Origin: an uncultured Actinomycetes bacterium | GTDB taxonomy: Bacteria; Actinomycetota; Actinomycetes; Mycobacteriales; Nakamurellaceae | DNA length: 64,000 nucleotides | Reading direction: 5' to 3' | NCBI GenBank assembly: GCA_937926105.1 | Contig: CALANS010000117.1 | Coordinates: forward strand, 1 to 64,000 | The notes under the pieces: generated by a model | Seen by the model: the letters and a program-made list of their open reading frames with translations, nothing else | Told to the model about the DNA's origin: nothing | Database searches by the model: none | Made by a program: the position numbers and the translations under genes | In this document: piece by piece, positions 9,184-17,489 of the stretch | Position numbering within the stretch: the first letter of the stretch is position 1 | Layout: each line of letters opens with the position of its first letter

Positions 9184-10221
9184 TCAACGCAGCGCACCGA
9201 CCAGGGCCAGCTCCTGGGCGCGCGTCATTCCCGCCCGGCGCGGCCGGTCGAGCCCGCGCCGGCGCTCATACGCCAGTGCCCCGGCCAGGGTCTCGGCCAG
9301 CGGCCGGCGGGTCAGCCCCCACGCCAGCGCCCGCCGGTCGGACCTGGCCGCAAACCCGGCGTGCTCGGCGCCGGGCAACCACAGCGGCAGCGAGGCCGGG
9401 CCCGACCACGGGGCAACCCCGTGCTCAAGCAGCCACCCGTCGTCGGCCGCTACCGGCTCGACCGGCGCGCCGCCGGCCTGGGCCGCCAACTCCGCCGATA
9501 GTCGCAGCGCGGTGGCCAGATCGGTCTGCTCGCCCAGCGCGTTCACCGGGCCGCTGCGCCCAGTCAGCCCCACGTGCAGCGCGAAGTCCGCCAGGTCGCG
9601 CACGTCGATGATCTGCACGGCGCCGGTCTGGTCCGCCGGCACCAGAACCGGCCCGCCACCGGCCAGCAGACAGCGCCCCGGCCAGTACCCGGTGCGGTCG
9701 GAGACGTCGCCGTCACCACCGATCAGCCCGGCCCGCAGCAGCGCCGCACGCCCACCGATCAGCCCGGCCCGCAGCAGCGCCGCACGCCCGCCGGTCAGCC
9801 GCGCTGTCAGCTGCTCGCAGGCGACCTTGGCGCCGCCGTAGTCGTCCGGATCGGGGTGCTCGTCGGCCACCGGCGGCAACAGCGCCGCGTCCTCGTCGAC
9901 ACCCGCCTCGTCGTGTTCGGCGTAGACCGACGCCGAGGAGATCAACACCCAGCCTGCCGCCCGCTCGGCCAGCAATTCGGCGGCCTCGCGCACCATGCCG
10001 GGTTGCCAGCTGATCTCCACCACCAGGTCCCACTCCCGATCGATCACCTCGAGATAGGCGCCGGGGCGGTCACGGTCCGCGCGGACGAAGCTCACCCCGT
10101 CCGGCGGCGTTGCCGCGTTGCCGCGCGCCAGACAGGTGACATCGTGTCCGGCGGACCGTGCACGAGCCGCCAAGGTGCGGCCGAACCACGCCGTGCCGCC
10201 CAGGACCAGCACCCGGCTCAT
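9184..10221 (-). CDS. NAD-dependent epimerase/dehydratase family protein
   Basis: A 345-residue Rossmann-fold protein of the extended SDR type. The N-terminal RVLVLGGTAWFGRTLA is a nucleotide-binding glycine motif; SSASVY and the later DYGGAKVACEQ supply Ser, Tyr and Lys in the usual order. Residues about 145-168 consist of two identical tandem copies of GGRAALLRAGLI, produced by a perfect 36-bp duplication at 9718-9789. The substrate is unknown; such proteins reduce or epimerise nucleotide sugars or act as isoflavone-reductase-like enzymes. Confidence 0.85.
   Translation of the reverse strand: MSRVLVLGGTAWFGRTLAARARSAGHDVTCLARGNAATPPDGVSFVRADRDRPGAYLEVIDREWDLVVEISWQPGMVREAAELLAERAAGWVLISSASVYAEHDEAGVDEDAALLPPVADEHPDPDDYGGAKVACEQLTARLTGGRAALLRAGLIGGRAALLRAGLIGGDGDVSDRTGYWPGRCLLAGGGPVLVPADQTGAVQIIDVRDLADFALHVGLTGRSGPVNALGEQTDLATALRLSAELAAQAGGAPVEPVAADDGWLLEHGVAPWSGPASLPLWLPGAEHAGFAARSDRRALAWGLTRRPLAETLAGALAYERRRGLDRPRRAGMTRAQELALVGALR
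9718..9789 (-). repeat. Perfect 36-bp tandem duplication in the epimerase-like gene
   Basis: Bases 9718-9753 and 9754-9789 are identical and keep the reading frame, doubling a 12-residue segment (GGRAALLRAGLI). A short degenerate third start (CCGGTCAG) follows. Confidence 0.95.
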
Positions 10222-10249
10222 CGGCGTCCTGGGCCCACCGGCCCGGCCC

Positions 10250-10759
10250 TCATCGGCGATCCCGGGCGATCCCGCAATCCACGTCTGCCCCGGTTCCGAT
10301 GCCCTGCTCCTGCAACCCCCGGCGCACCTGACGACCGATGGCGGCCAGCACGTCGACCTGCTCGTCGGTCAGCCGATCGATCAGCACGCGACGCACCGAA
10401 GCAACATGGCCGGGGGCGGCCCGCTCGATCGCGCGCCGCCCGGCCGGCAGCAGCACGATGGTGGCCGAACGACCGTCCGCGTCAGACTCTCGTCGCTGCA
10501 CCAGGTCTCGCTGTTGCATGCGGGTGATGTGGTGCGAGAGGCGGCTCTTCTCCCAGTCGGTGGCGGCGGCCAGATCCCGATAGGCCAGCGCCCCGCCCGG
10601 CTGCGCCGACAACACCACCAGGACCTGATAGTCGGCCATCGACAGTCCCGAATCGCGCTGTAGATCGCGCCCCAGCGCGGTCCACAACGGCTGGCCCAGG
10701 TCCCGTACTGCCTGCCAGGCCTCGGCCTCGCGCTCGTCCAGCCACTCGACGTCGGTCAC
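10250..10759 (-). CDS. MarR-family transcriptional regulator
   Basis: A 169-residue regulator with the winged-helix core: MADYQVLVVLS, then AYRDLAAATDWEKSRLSHHI as recognition helix, and the wing RRESDADGRSATIVLLPAGR. It is on the same strand as, and 28 bp upstream of, the epimerase-like gene, so it may be cotranscribed with it and control it. The GTG start at 10759 is the only sensible one. The signal is unknown. Confidence 0.88.
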   Translation of the reverse strand: MTDVEWLDEREAEAWQAVRDLGQPLWTALGRDLQRDSGLSMADYQVLVVLSAQPGGALAYRDLAAATDWEKSRLSHHITRMQQRDLVQRRESDADGRSATIVLLPAGRRAIERAAPGHVASVRRVLIDRLTDEQVDVLAAIGRQVRRGLQEQGIGTGADVDCGIARDRR

Positions 10760-10849
10760 GCCATGATGCTACGGTCGCGCGACCGCTCGCGCACCGCATG
10801 GCCGGAATGTCCCGTCGCGGCGCGTGGCCGACCCGGCAACCCCGATCGC

Positions 10850-12145
10850 TCAGTCCCGCGCTCGGCGCTCCGACGGGATACGGTGCTGGTAGAGCGGAAC
10901 GTCACCGACGATCGGGTTGGTGCGACGCGACGGCGCCAGGTATTTCGTCGTCAGGTTCACCAGCGTGGCCAGACGGTTGCGGTTGCCTAGCAGCATCACG
11001 ATGTGCACGTACAGCCAGACGAACCAGGCCAGCGTCCCGGTCAATTTCACCGACCCGCCCACCGGCAGTTCGATCTGGGCCACCGCCGAACGCCGGCCGA
11101 TGGTGGCCAGCGTGCCCTTGTCGTGGTAGTGGAACGGCGCCAGCCGATCGCCCGCCACCAGCCCGGCGATCTGCCGGCCGGCGTGCCGGCCCGCCTGGAT
11201 CGCCGGTTGCGCCAGCTGCGGCAGTTCCGCGGGTCCGATTGCCAAATCTCCTGCGGCGAACACGTTCTCGCAGCCCGGCACGCGCAGGTTTTCATCCACC
11301 TGCACCCGGCCTGCCTGACCCTGCGGGACACCCCACTGCCCCACCACTTCCGGCACCCGAACGCCGGCCGCCCACACCACCACGCCGGCCGGTACGACCT
11401 CGCCGGATCGCAGCAGCACGCCATCCGGCCGCACCTCGGCCACAGCCGTCCGTAGCCGCACCTCCACGCCCCTGGCCCGCAGCGACTTCTCGGCGTATCG
11501 CCGCAGCGACGGCGCGAAGGCGGACAGCACCTCCGGACCCATCTCGATCAGCACGATCCTGGTGCGGTGCGGATCCAGCTCCGGGTACACGACCGCCATC
11601 GCGTCGTTGCGCCACTCGGCGAGGGCGCCGGCCATCTCCACGCCCGTGGGACCGGCACCGACCACCGCGATGGCCAGGTCGGGCGACGAGCGGGACTCGG
11701 CGGCATGCTCCAGGCTGGTGAAGATCGCATCTCGAACCGACAATGCCTGCGCCCTGGTGTAAATGGCCCGCGCTTGCTGCTCGGCACCCGGCGTGCCGAA
11801 ATAGTTGGTGGTTGCACCGCTGGCCAGCACCAGATAGTCGTAGTCCAGGCACCATCCGTCGGCGAAGCTGACACTGCGCGCCACCGGGTCGATCTCGGTC
11901 ACCTCGGCCTGCCGAACATGCAGGTTGTGCTGCCGCATCCGCACCGCCCGCAGGAAATAGGTGACGTCCCCGGGATTCAGTCCGGCGGTGGCGACCTGAT
12001 ACAGCAACGGTTGAAACACGTTGTAGGTATGCCGATCCACCAGCGTGACGTCCACCGGCGCCGATCGCAGCGCGCGTGCCGCGGATACCCCGGCAAATCC
12101 CCCACCCACGATCACCACATGCGGCCGCCCGCCACGCTCGACCAT
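10850..12145 (-). CDS. ndh: Type II NADH dehydrogenase (NDH-2)
   Basis: A 431-residue flavoprotein of the pyridine nucleotide-disulfide family. It has an N-terminal FAD site (VVIVGGGFAGVSAARAL), a second NAD(P) site (AIAVVGAGPTGVEMAGAL) and the late FAD-binding segment NVFAAGDLA. The block TYNVFQPLLYQVATAGLNP is characteristic of NDH-2. It would pass electrons from NADH to quinone at the inner face of the membrane without pumping protons. A hydrophobic C-terminal stretch (WFVWLYVHIVMLLG) probably anchors it. The DUF998-type membrane gene starts upstream on the same strand, six bases from this start. Confidence 0.9.
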   Translation of the reverse strand: MVERGGRPHVVIVGGGFAGVSAARALRSAPVDVTLVDRHTYNVFQPLLYQVATAGLNPGDVTYFLRAVRMRQHNLHVRQAEVTEIDPVARSVSFADGWCLDYDYLVLASGATTNYFGTPGAEQQARAIYTRAQALSVRDAIFTSLEHAAESRSSPDLAIAVVGAGPTGVEMAGALAEWRNDAMAVVYPELDPHRTRIVLIEMGPEVLSAFAPSLRRYAEKSLRARGVEVRLRTAVAEVRPDGVLLRSGEVVPAGVVVWAAGVRVPEVVGQWGVPQGQAGRVQVDENLRVPGCENVFAAGDLAIGPAELPQLAQPAIQAGRHAGRQIAGLVAGDRLAPFHYHDKGTLATIGRRSAVAQIELPVGGSVKLTGTLAWFVWLYVHIVMLLGNRNRLATLVNLTTKYLAPSRRTNPIVGDVPLYQHRIPSERRARD

Positions 12146-12151
12146 CCCCGA

Positions 12152-12871
12152 TCAGCCTCCCGCCGTCACATCGCGCGCCGCCCCACCGCCGGCCGGCATC
12201 CGGACCGGCCCGGCGGCGCGCACTCTGCCGACGCCTTGCCCGCCGGCCACCCGGCCAGTCCACCACGGCTCCGGATCACCCGCCACAGGCGGAATGGTCC
12301 GCGACCCGAACACCATCGCGACCAGCAGCAGCAGGTCCGCCGCCAGCGCCACCGACTGCCACAGCGACCACGACGTCACCGCGCCGGCGCCCGTGGTGTC
12401 CACGCCCGCCGCCGATATCAGCAGCAACTCCAGCGAGATCGCACTCGCTATCACGAGTGCCACACCGCACCAGCGCCACGGGCGCGTCGCGGCAAGCAGG
12501 GTGCACAGGATGCCGATCGGCAGTCCCCCCAGCGCCAGGACGGCGCCCACCATGTGGATCTTCGCGTTGACCGACTCCTGCAGTCCCCCGGGATCGGTGC
12601 GCACGGCCGCCATCACGGCGGTGCCCAACAGCCCGATCGCAAGCCACCAGCCAGCGCCCAGGCCGCGCACCGGGCGGTACTGGTACAGCAGGCACGGGCC
12701 TGCCGCGGTGGCAAGCATCCACATGCTGAACAGCCAGCCGTGCGGGCCGACCCCGTACTGGGACACGGAGATGTCCGGCGGCAACGCGTCGCCCGCCACC
12801 ACCTGCACCAGCACGCCCAACAGCCAGGCCAGCGCCACGGCCGCGGCTCCGGCACACCACCAGCCGCGCAT
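12152..12871 (-). CDS. DUF998-like membrane protein
   Basis: A 239-residue protein with about six hydrophobic segments and a Gly/Ala-rich C-terminal tail. The early DISVSQYGVGPHGWLFSMWM and the later NAKIHMVGAVLALGGLPIG segments look like the DUF998 family; the family's function is unknown. It is followed after six bases by the NDH-2 gene, so the two are probably cotranscribed. Confidence in the family name is moderate. Confidence 0.75.
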   Translation of the reverse strand: MRGWWCAGAAAVALAWLLGVLVQVVAGDALPPDISVSQYGVGPHGWLFSMWMLATAAGPCLLYQYRPVRGLGAGWWLAIGLLGTAVMAAVRTDPGGLQESVNAKIHMVGAVLALGGLPIGILCTLLAATRPWRWCGVALVIASAISLELLLISAAGVDTTGAGAVTSWSLWQSVALAADLLLLVAMVFGSRTIPPVAGDPEPWWTGRVAGGQGVGRVRAAGPVRMPAGGGAARDVTAGG

Positions 12872-13056
12872 GACGCCATTCTCCCAGGTGCCTGCCGGCC
12901 GGGCAGCGCCCGCTCCCCTGCCGGACCGCCAATTCCCGAAAGTCCCGGTCAGCCGGCCGCCGACCGGTACGATCTGTCGGTAACCGCCCGTCGGGGGACG
13001 CGGGGACGCGGGCGGACGTCGGACTACCCCGCCGGATGCTCAGGAGGGGCCGCACG

Positions 13057-14166
13057 ATGGCAGCACGTCACGCCGCCGGAGGGGCGGTGACGGGGATCCT
13101 CGCGGCGCTCCTGGTTGCCGGCTGTGCCGCCGCCGTATCCGGCAGTCCACGGGCCGCGACGACACTCACGGCGCCGCCGACGGAACAGTCGACCAGCACG
13201 CCGACCACCGGCACGATGACCACGTCACCGCCCCCCTCGCTACCCGCCAGTTCGGTGTCCACCCCCACCACCTCCAGCAGCGGAATCCGGCCCATGCCAC
13301 CGCTGGATTCCTCGGGGGCCCCTGGCACCGACCAGACCACATCCGACACCGCCGTCACCACCTCCGATGTCACCACCGGGGCCGACACGATCGCGGGTGT
13401 GGATCTGGCGGCCGTGCTCGCCGACCTGGACGAGGCACATGTTGCCGGCGTGGAGTCCCAGGCCGATCTGAGCACACTCGCCGATCAGGTGGACACGGCC
13501 CGCTCGCACGGTCTCACGCTGTGGGTGGTCTCGATCGGCCGATCAATCAGCAACTCCGACACGGCCGCCATCGCGCAGGCACTGTTCGACACCACCGGGG
13601 GCACCATGCTGGTGCTCAGCCCGACGCAGGTCAGCGCGCGCAGCGACCAGCTGACCACCAAGCAGCGCAACGATGCCATCAAGGCCGCGGCGGCGGCGAA
13701 GAACGACCAGCGCGCGGTATCGCTGTTCATTGACTCGGCGCTGACCAGCACCGGCGTCAGCACCGGCTCCACGCCGACCACTAGCAGCTCGAAGGTCGGC
13801 ACCGTCGGCGGGATCGACGTCGACGCGGTGCTCGCGGCGCTGGGCGGCGACCACATCGCCGTCAGCCCGGGCGTCACCGAGGTCACCGCCAAACAACTGG
13901 CCGGTCCGGTGACCAGGGCCTGGAACGCCGATCTGAAGCTCTATGTCGCGATCCTGTCCAAGGACGCCACGGGCCATCTGTACGACGTGTCCTCGGCGGT
14001 GATGCACCGAACCGGCGGAACGGTGCTGGTGGTCAGCCCGAGCCTGTACGCGCTGTCCAGCACGACCCTGACGGATGGCCAGCTCAACGACGCGCTGGAC
14101 GCGGGCGCAGACGCCTCGAGCTATGTCGCCCTGGTTCGCACCGTGGTGGACTCGCTGCTGGGCTGA
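13057..14166 (+). CDS. Secreted lipoprotein with two repeated TPM/Rv1476-like domains
   Basis: A 369-residue protein. The signal sequence ends in a lipobox (LLVAGC, Cys23), then a Ser/Thr/Pro-rich linker of about 75 residues. Two homologous domains follow, at about residues 105-235 and 250-369. Each runs from a DLAAVLADL- or DVDAVLAAL-like helix through a WVVSIG/YVAILS strand to LVLSP or LVVSP plus a sensing-like stretch. The same arrangement occurs once in the membrane protein at 19156-20148. From memory it resembles the actinobacterial Rv1476 (DUF6676) type. AGGAGG nine bases before ATG 13057 decides the start over the upstream in-frame TTG/ATG options. Function unknown; it is probably outer-face anchored. 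Confidence 0.8.
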   Translation: MAARHAAGGAVTGILAALLVAGCAAAVSGSPRAATTLTAPPTEQSTSTPTTGTMTTSPPPSLPASSVSTPTTSSSGIRPMPPLDSSGAPGTDQTTSDTAVTTSDVTTGADTIAGVDLAAVLADLDEAHVAGVESQADLSTLADQVDTARSHGLTLWVVSIGRSISNSDTAAIAQALFDTTGGTMLVLSPTQVSARSDQLTTKQRNDAIKAAAAAKNDQRAVSLFIDSALTSTGVSTGSTPTTSSSKVGTVGGIDVDAVLAALGGDHIAVSPGVTEVTAKQLAGPVTRAWNADLKLYVAILSKDATGHLYDVSSAVMHRTGGTVLVVSPSLYALSSTTLTDGQLNDALDAGADASSYVALVRTVVDSLLG

Positions 14167-14208
14167 CGGCCCGACTCGCCGGGCGGGCTCGCGTGCTCGT
14201 GCCGTTGG

Positions 14209-15255
14209 TCAGTCGCGCGGGGCCCGTGGCGGAGCGGTGCTGTTGCGCTCGATCAGCCCGGGAGCCATCCTGACCACGGCGGGATCCGGTGGCAGGCCGG
14301 TCCGGATGAGTTCGAAGAGCATCTCGGCGGCGATCCTGCCCTGCTCGGCGACCGGTTGCGCAACGGTGGTCAGGTCGAACAGCCGGGCCATGTCGTGATT
14401 GTCCACACCGATCACCGACAGGTCGGCCGGCACCCGGATGCCACGGTGCCGGGCGGCGTAGATCACCCCCATGGCGACCTCGTCGCTGACCGCCACCACC
14501 GCCGTGGGCAGCCGCGACGGGTCCCAGCCGGCACGGCCCAGCAGCTCCTCCAGCGCCGCCTCCCCACTCTCCACCTCGAACCCGGTGGTCTCCACCAGTG
14601 CCGGGTCGGGCACCAGGGTCGCCTGGCGCAGCGCGGCGCAGTATCCGGCGTACCGGTCCGCGGCGACCTTGAACCCGTACACGTCGTCCGGATCCAGGCC
14701 CAGGAACGCAATTCGTCGATGACCGAGTTCCAGCAGGTGGCGGGTGGCCAGGTAACCCACCTCGGTGTCGTCCACCTGCACCACGGGCATGCCGGGCGTG
14801 GCGGTCCCGACGGTGACGATCGGCACCCGGCGCAGCGAGCCGGCCCGCAGCTCGTGCGGTAACGCCACACCCAGCACCCCGTCGACCCGCTTGTGCAACC
14901 CCAGGGCGTCCAGCCGGGCCGCCGCGGTGCCGTCGGCCGGCCCCAGGGGGTAGAGCAGCATCTCGTAGCCCCGGTCGGCCACCACCTCGTGCACACCCTC
15001 CAGCACGGTCGCGAAGAACCAGCGGGAGATCCACGGCGCGACTACCCCGATCGCGTTGCTCCGACCCCGGGCCAGTGCCGCCGCGTACGCGGATGGGGCA
15101 TAGCCCAGTTCGGCCGCGGCCTGTCGGACCCGGGCCCTGGTCGCCGGCGAGACCCCGGGATGATCGCGCAGCGCCCTCGACACCGTCGCCTGCGACACCC
15201 CGGCGCGGGCCGCCACCTGCACGATGCCGACCGTTCCGGCGTACTCAACCGTCAC
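14209..15255 (-). CDS. LacI-family transcriptional regulator of the sugar ABC operon
   Basis: A 348-residue regulator. The N-terminal helix-turn-helix (VAARAGVSQATVSRALRDHPGVS) is followed by the hinge (APSAYAAALARGRSNAIGVV) and a periplasmic-binding-protein-like sugar domain. It is the last gene of the minus-strand operon after the two permeases and would repress transport until its sugar is present. A LacI-type palindrome (TGGAAGCGCTTTCA) lies upstream of the binding-protein gene at 19045-19058 and is the likely operator. The start is a GTG 31 bp downstream of the preceding permease stop. Confidence 0.92.
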   Translation of the reverse strand: MTVEYAGTVGIVQVAARAGVSQATVSRALRDHPGVSPATRARVRQAAAELGYAPSAYAAALARGRSNAIGVVAPWISRWFFATVLEGVHEVVADRGYEMLLYPLGPADGTAAARLDALGLHKRVDGVLGVALPHELRAGSLRRVPIVTVGTATPGMPVVQVDDTEVGYLATRHLLELGHRRIAFLGLDPDDVYGFKVAADRYAGYCAALRQATLVPDPALVETTGFEVESGEAALEELLGRAGWDPSRLPTAVVAVSDEVAMGVIYAARHRGIRVPADLSVIGVDNHDMARLFDLTTVAQPVAEQGRIAAEMLFELIRTGLPPDPAVVRMAPGLIERNSTAPPRAPRD

Positions 15256-15286
15256 CGCTTCTGCCGTCCCCGACCTACCCGCTCGA

Positions 15287-16210
15287 TCAGCCCTTCACCG
15301 ACCCGGCGAGCAGGCCGCGCACGAAGAACCGTTGTAGCGAGAGGAACACGATCAGCGGCACGACCATGGCCAGGATGGCCGCCGCCGGCAAGATATTGCC
15401 CGAACTGGAGAACTGCGTCGTCAGCTGCTGGATGCCCGCGGTGATCGGCCTGGTGGTGTCGCCCGAGAAGGTCAACGCGACCAGCAGGTCGTTCCACACC
15501 CACAGGAACTGGAAGATGCCGAACGCGGCGATGGCCGGCACCAGGAGCGGCAGCAGCACCCTGGTGAAGATCTTCACGTGGCCGGCCCCGTCGACGCGTG
15601 CGGCCTCCACCAGCGACGGCGGGATCTCCTTCATGAAGTTGTGCAGCAGGAAGATCGCCAGCGGAAGCCCGAAGATGGTGTGCGAGAACCAGATCGACCA
15701 GAACGATGACGACAGGCCCATGTTCACGTACACCGTGTTCAACGGGATGAGCGCCACCTGGATGGGCACCACCTGCAGCACGAATACCGCCACGAACAGG
15801 ATGTTGCGTCCCTTGAATTCGATCCAGGCGAAGGCGTATGCCGCCAGCAGCGCCAGCGTGATGGGGATGACCACGGCCGGCAGGGTGATGACGACCGAGT
15901 TCAGGATGTAGTCCGACAACGGGGTGCCGCCATTGCCGTTCCACGCGCTGATGTAGTTGGTCAACGTGAAACCGGACCCGGTGCCCCAGAAGTGCCACCA
16001 CCCGGAGGTGGTCGGTCCGGGTTCGCCGCGGGTGGAGTTGACCAGCAGCCCGACGGTGGGCACCGTCCACAGCACCGCGATGACAACCGCCACCAGCGAC
16101 GCCCACGGTGAGCTCAGCTTGGTCTTGGCCTCCTGCGCCCGCAGCTGAGCCCGCAGCTTGCGGGAGTTCTGCTTGGGGACCGCCATCAGCGGTGGGGTCG
16201 TCGTGGTCAT
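15287..16210 (-). CDS. CUT1 sugar ABC transporter permease (MalG type)
   Basis: A 307-residue inner-membrane permease with six hydrophobic segments and the cytoplasmic EAA loop (EAARVDGAGHVKIFTRVLLP) that contacts the ATPase. The ATG at 16210 overlaps the stop of the preceding permease gene by four bases (ATGA), indicating translational coupling. An in-frame open stretch continues far upstream but has no coding sense. It works with the paired permease and the binding protein. No ATPase gene is present in the operon. Confidence 0.93.
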   Translation of the reverse strand: MTTTTPPLMAVPKQNSRKLRAQLRAQEAKTKLSSPWASLVAVVIAVLWTVPTVGLLVNSTRGEPGPTTSGWWHFWGTGSGFTLTNYISAWNGNGGTPLSDYILNSVVITLPAVVIPITLALLAAYAFAWIEFKGRNILFVAVFVLQVVPIQVALIPLNTVYVNMGLSSSFWSIWFSHTIFGLPLAIFLLHNFMKEIPPSLVEAARVDGAGHVKIFTRVLLPLLVPAIAAFGIFQFLWVWNDLLVALTFSGDTTRPITAGIQQLTTQFSSSGNILPAAAILAMVVPLIVFLSLQRFFVRGLLAGSVKG

Positions 16211-17373
16211 CGGATCGCCTCTGACTTGCGCATCTGGCGGACATTGAACACGATCACCGGGATCACGATCACGAAGATCAGCACGGCGGCGGCACCGGCC
16301 CATCCGGGCTGCAATGCCGACATCCATTGGTAGAAGGCATTGGCCAGGATGTTGTTCTTGGGCAGGTTGTTGCCCATCACGTTGACGATGTCGAAGGTCT
16401 TCAGCGACGCGATGGCGACGGTGGTCAGCACCACGACCATGGTGGGTCGGATGCTTGGGATGGTGATGTTCCGGAACAACTTCCACCCGGTGGCGCCATC
16501 GATCTTCGCGGCCTCCACGATCTCGTCGGGAATGGCCTTGATGGACGCCGACAGCAACGTCATCGCCAGCCCGGTCTGGATCCAGATCATCACCACGATC
16601 AGCGCGAACGTGCCCACCGGAAAGATGGTCGTCCAGTTGACCGGGCTGCCGCCGAACGCGCTGACGATCGCATTGAGCAGACCGATCTCGCCGGACCCTT
16701 GGGGCGCGGGCTGGAAGTACACGTACTTCCAGATCACCGACGCCGCCACCATGGAGATCGCCATCGGCAGGAACACCAGCGCCTTCGCTGCCGCCTCGAA
16801 TCGCGTGCGGTCCACCAGCACCGCGTAGACCAGCCCGAAGGCGGTGGCGACGATCGGCACCACGAAGATCCACACAATGGTATTGATGAGCATCTCGGTG
16901 TTGGCCGAGGTGAAGATCTGCCGGTAATTCGACCACCCGGCCCAGCCGATCTGCGTGCCGAACTGATCGAATTTCTGGAACGACTGAATGATGGTGCGAA
17001 TCGCCGACCACAGCAGGCCGGATACCAGTGCGAGGACGACCGGGCCGAGGAATCCGGCCAGCAGCACGGCCTTGGGCACCCGCGGCCGATCGACCGCCCA
17101 CAGGACGATGCTCATCACGACCACGAAGGCCACGATCGCGAGCACCATCACGACCAGCTTCTGCACCGCGCTGGTCGGTTGGAAGATCATCTCCGTGAAC
17201 CACCAGTGATCGCCGCTGGCGTTGTACAGCAGATGCTTGCCCGTCGGGCGAATGCTCATGTAGACGATCAGTGCCGCGATCGCCGCGATCACCAGCCACA
17301 CCACCGGGGTGAGCCAGGACAATGGCCGTGCGGAATGTCCAGCGCGCCGCTGATCCGTTGCCAGGTCGGTCAA
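16207..17373 (-). CDS. CUT1 sugar ABC transporter permease (MalF type)
   Basis: A permease of about 388 residues with eight or so hydrophobic segments and the EAA loop VEAAKIDGATGWKLFRNITIP. I place the start at TTG 17373, because GAGGAGGA lies eight bases upstream. The longer open frame back to 17460 would run through the strong intercistronic hairpin at 17425-17465. It forms the channel with the MalG-type partner downstream and receives sugar from the lipoprotein encoded upstream. Confidence 0.9.
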   Translation of the reverse strand: MTDLATDQRRAGHSARPLSWLTPVVWLVIAAIAALIVYMSIRPTGKHLLYNASGDHWWFTEMIFQPTSAVQKLVVMVLAIVAFVVVMSIVLWAVDRPRVPKAVLLAGFLGPVVLALVSGLLWSAIRTIIQSFQKFDQFGTQIGWAGWSNYRQIFTSANTEMLINTIVWIFVVPIVATAFGLVYAVLVDRTRFEAAAKALVFLPMAISMVAASVIWKYVYFQPAPQGSGEIGLLNAIVSAFGGSPVNWTTIFPVGTFALIVVMIWIQTGLAMTLLSASIKAIPDEIVEAAKIDGATGWKLFRNITIPSIRPTMVVVLTTVAIASLKTFDIVNVMGNNLPKNNILANAFYQWMSALQPGWAGAAAVLIFVIVIPVIVFNVRQMRKSEAIR

Positions 17374-17424
17374 GGCACCATCCTCCTCATCGACACGGGT
17401 GAATCGCTGATACCGGCCGGCGAC

Positions 17425-17465
17425 GCGCCGTGGGCGGGGTGTGCCACGAGCCCCGCCCACGGCGC
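17425..17465 (-). terminator. Intercistronic hairpin between binding-protein and permease genes
   Basis: A perfect 15-bp stem, 17425-17439 with 17451-17465 and an 11-base loop, sits just after the binding-protein stop (17490). Hairpins here commonly act as partial terminators or 3'-end stabilisers, keeping the binding protein more abundant than the permeases. Confidence 0.75.
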
Positions 17466-17489
17466 GCTGTCAGTACGTCATCACGGCCG

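Noticed and set aside
16211..17299. N-terminal extension of the MalG-type permease
   Set aside because: The open frame overlaps the whole MalF-type gene; the ATG at 16210 with ATGA overlap is the real start.
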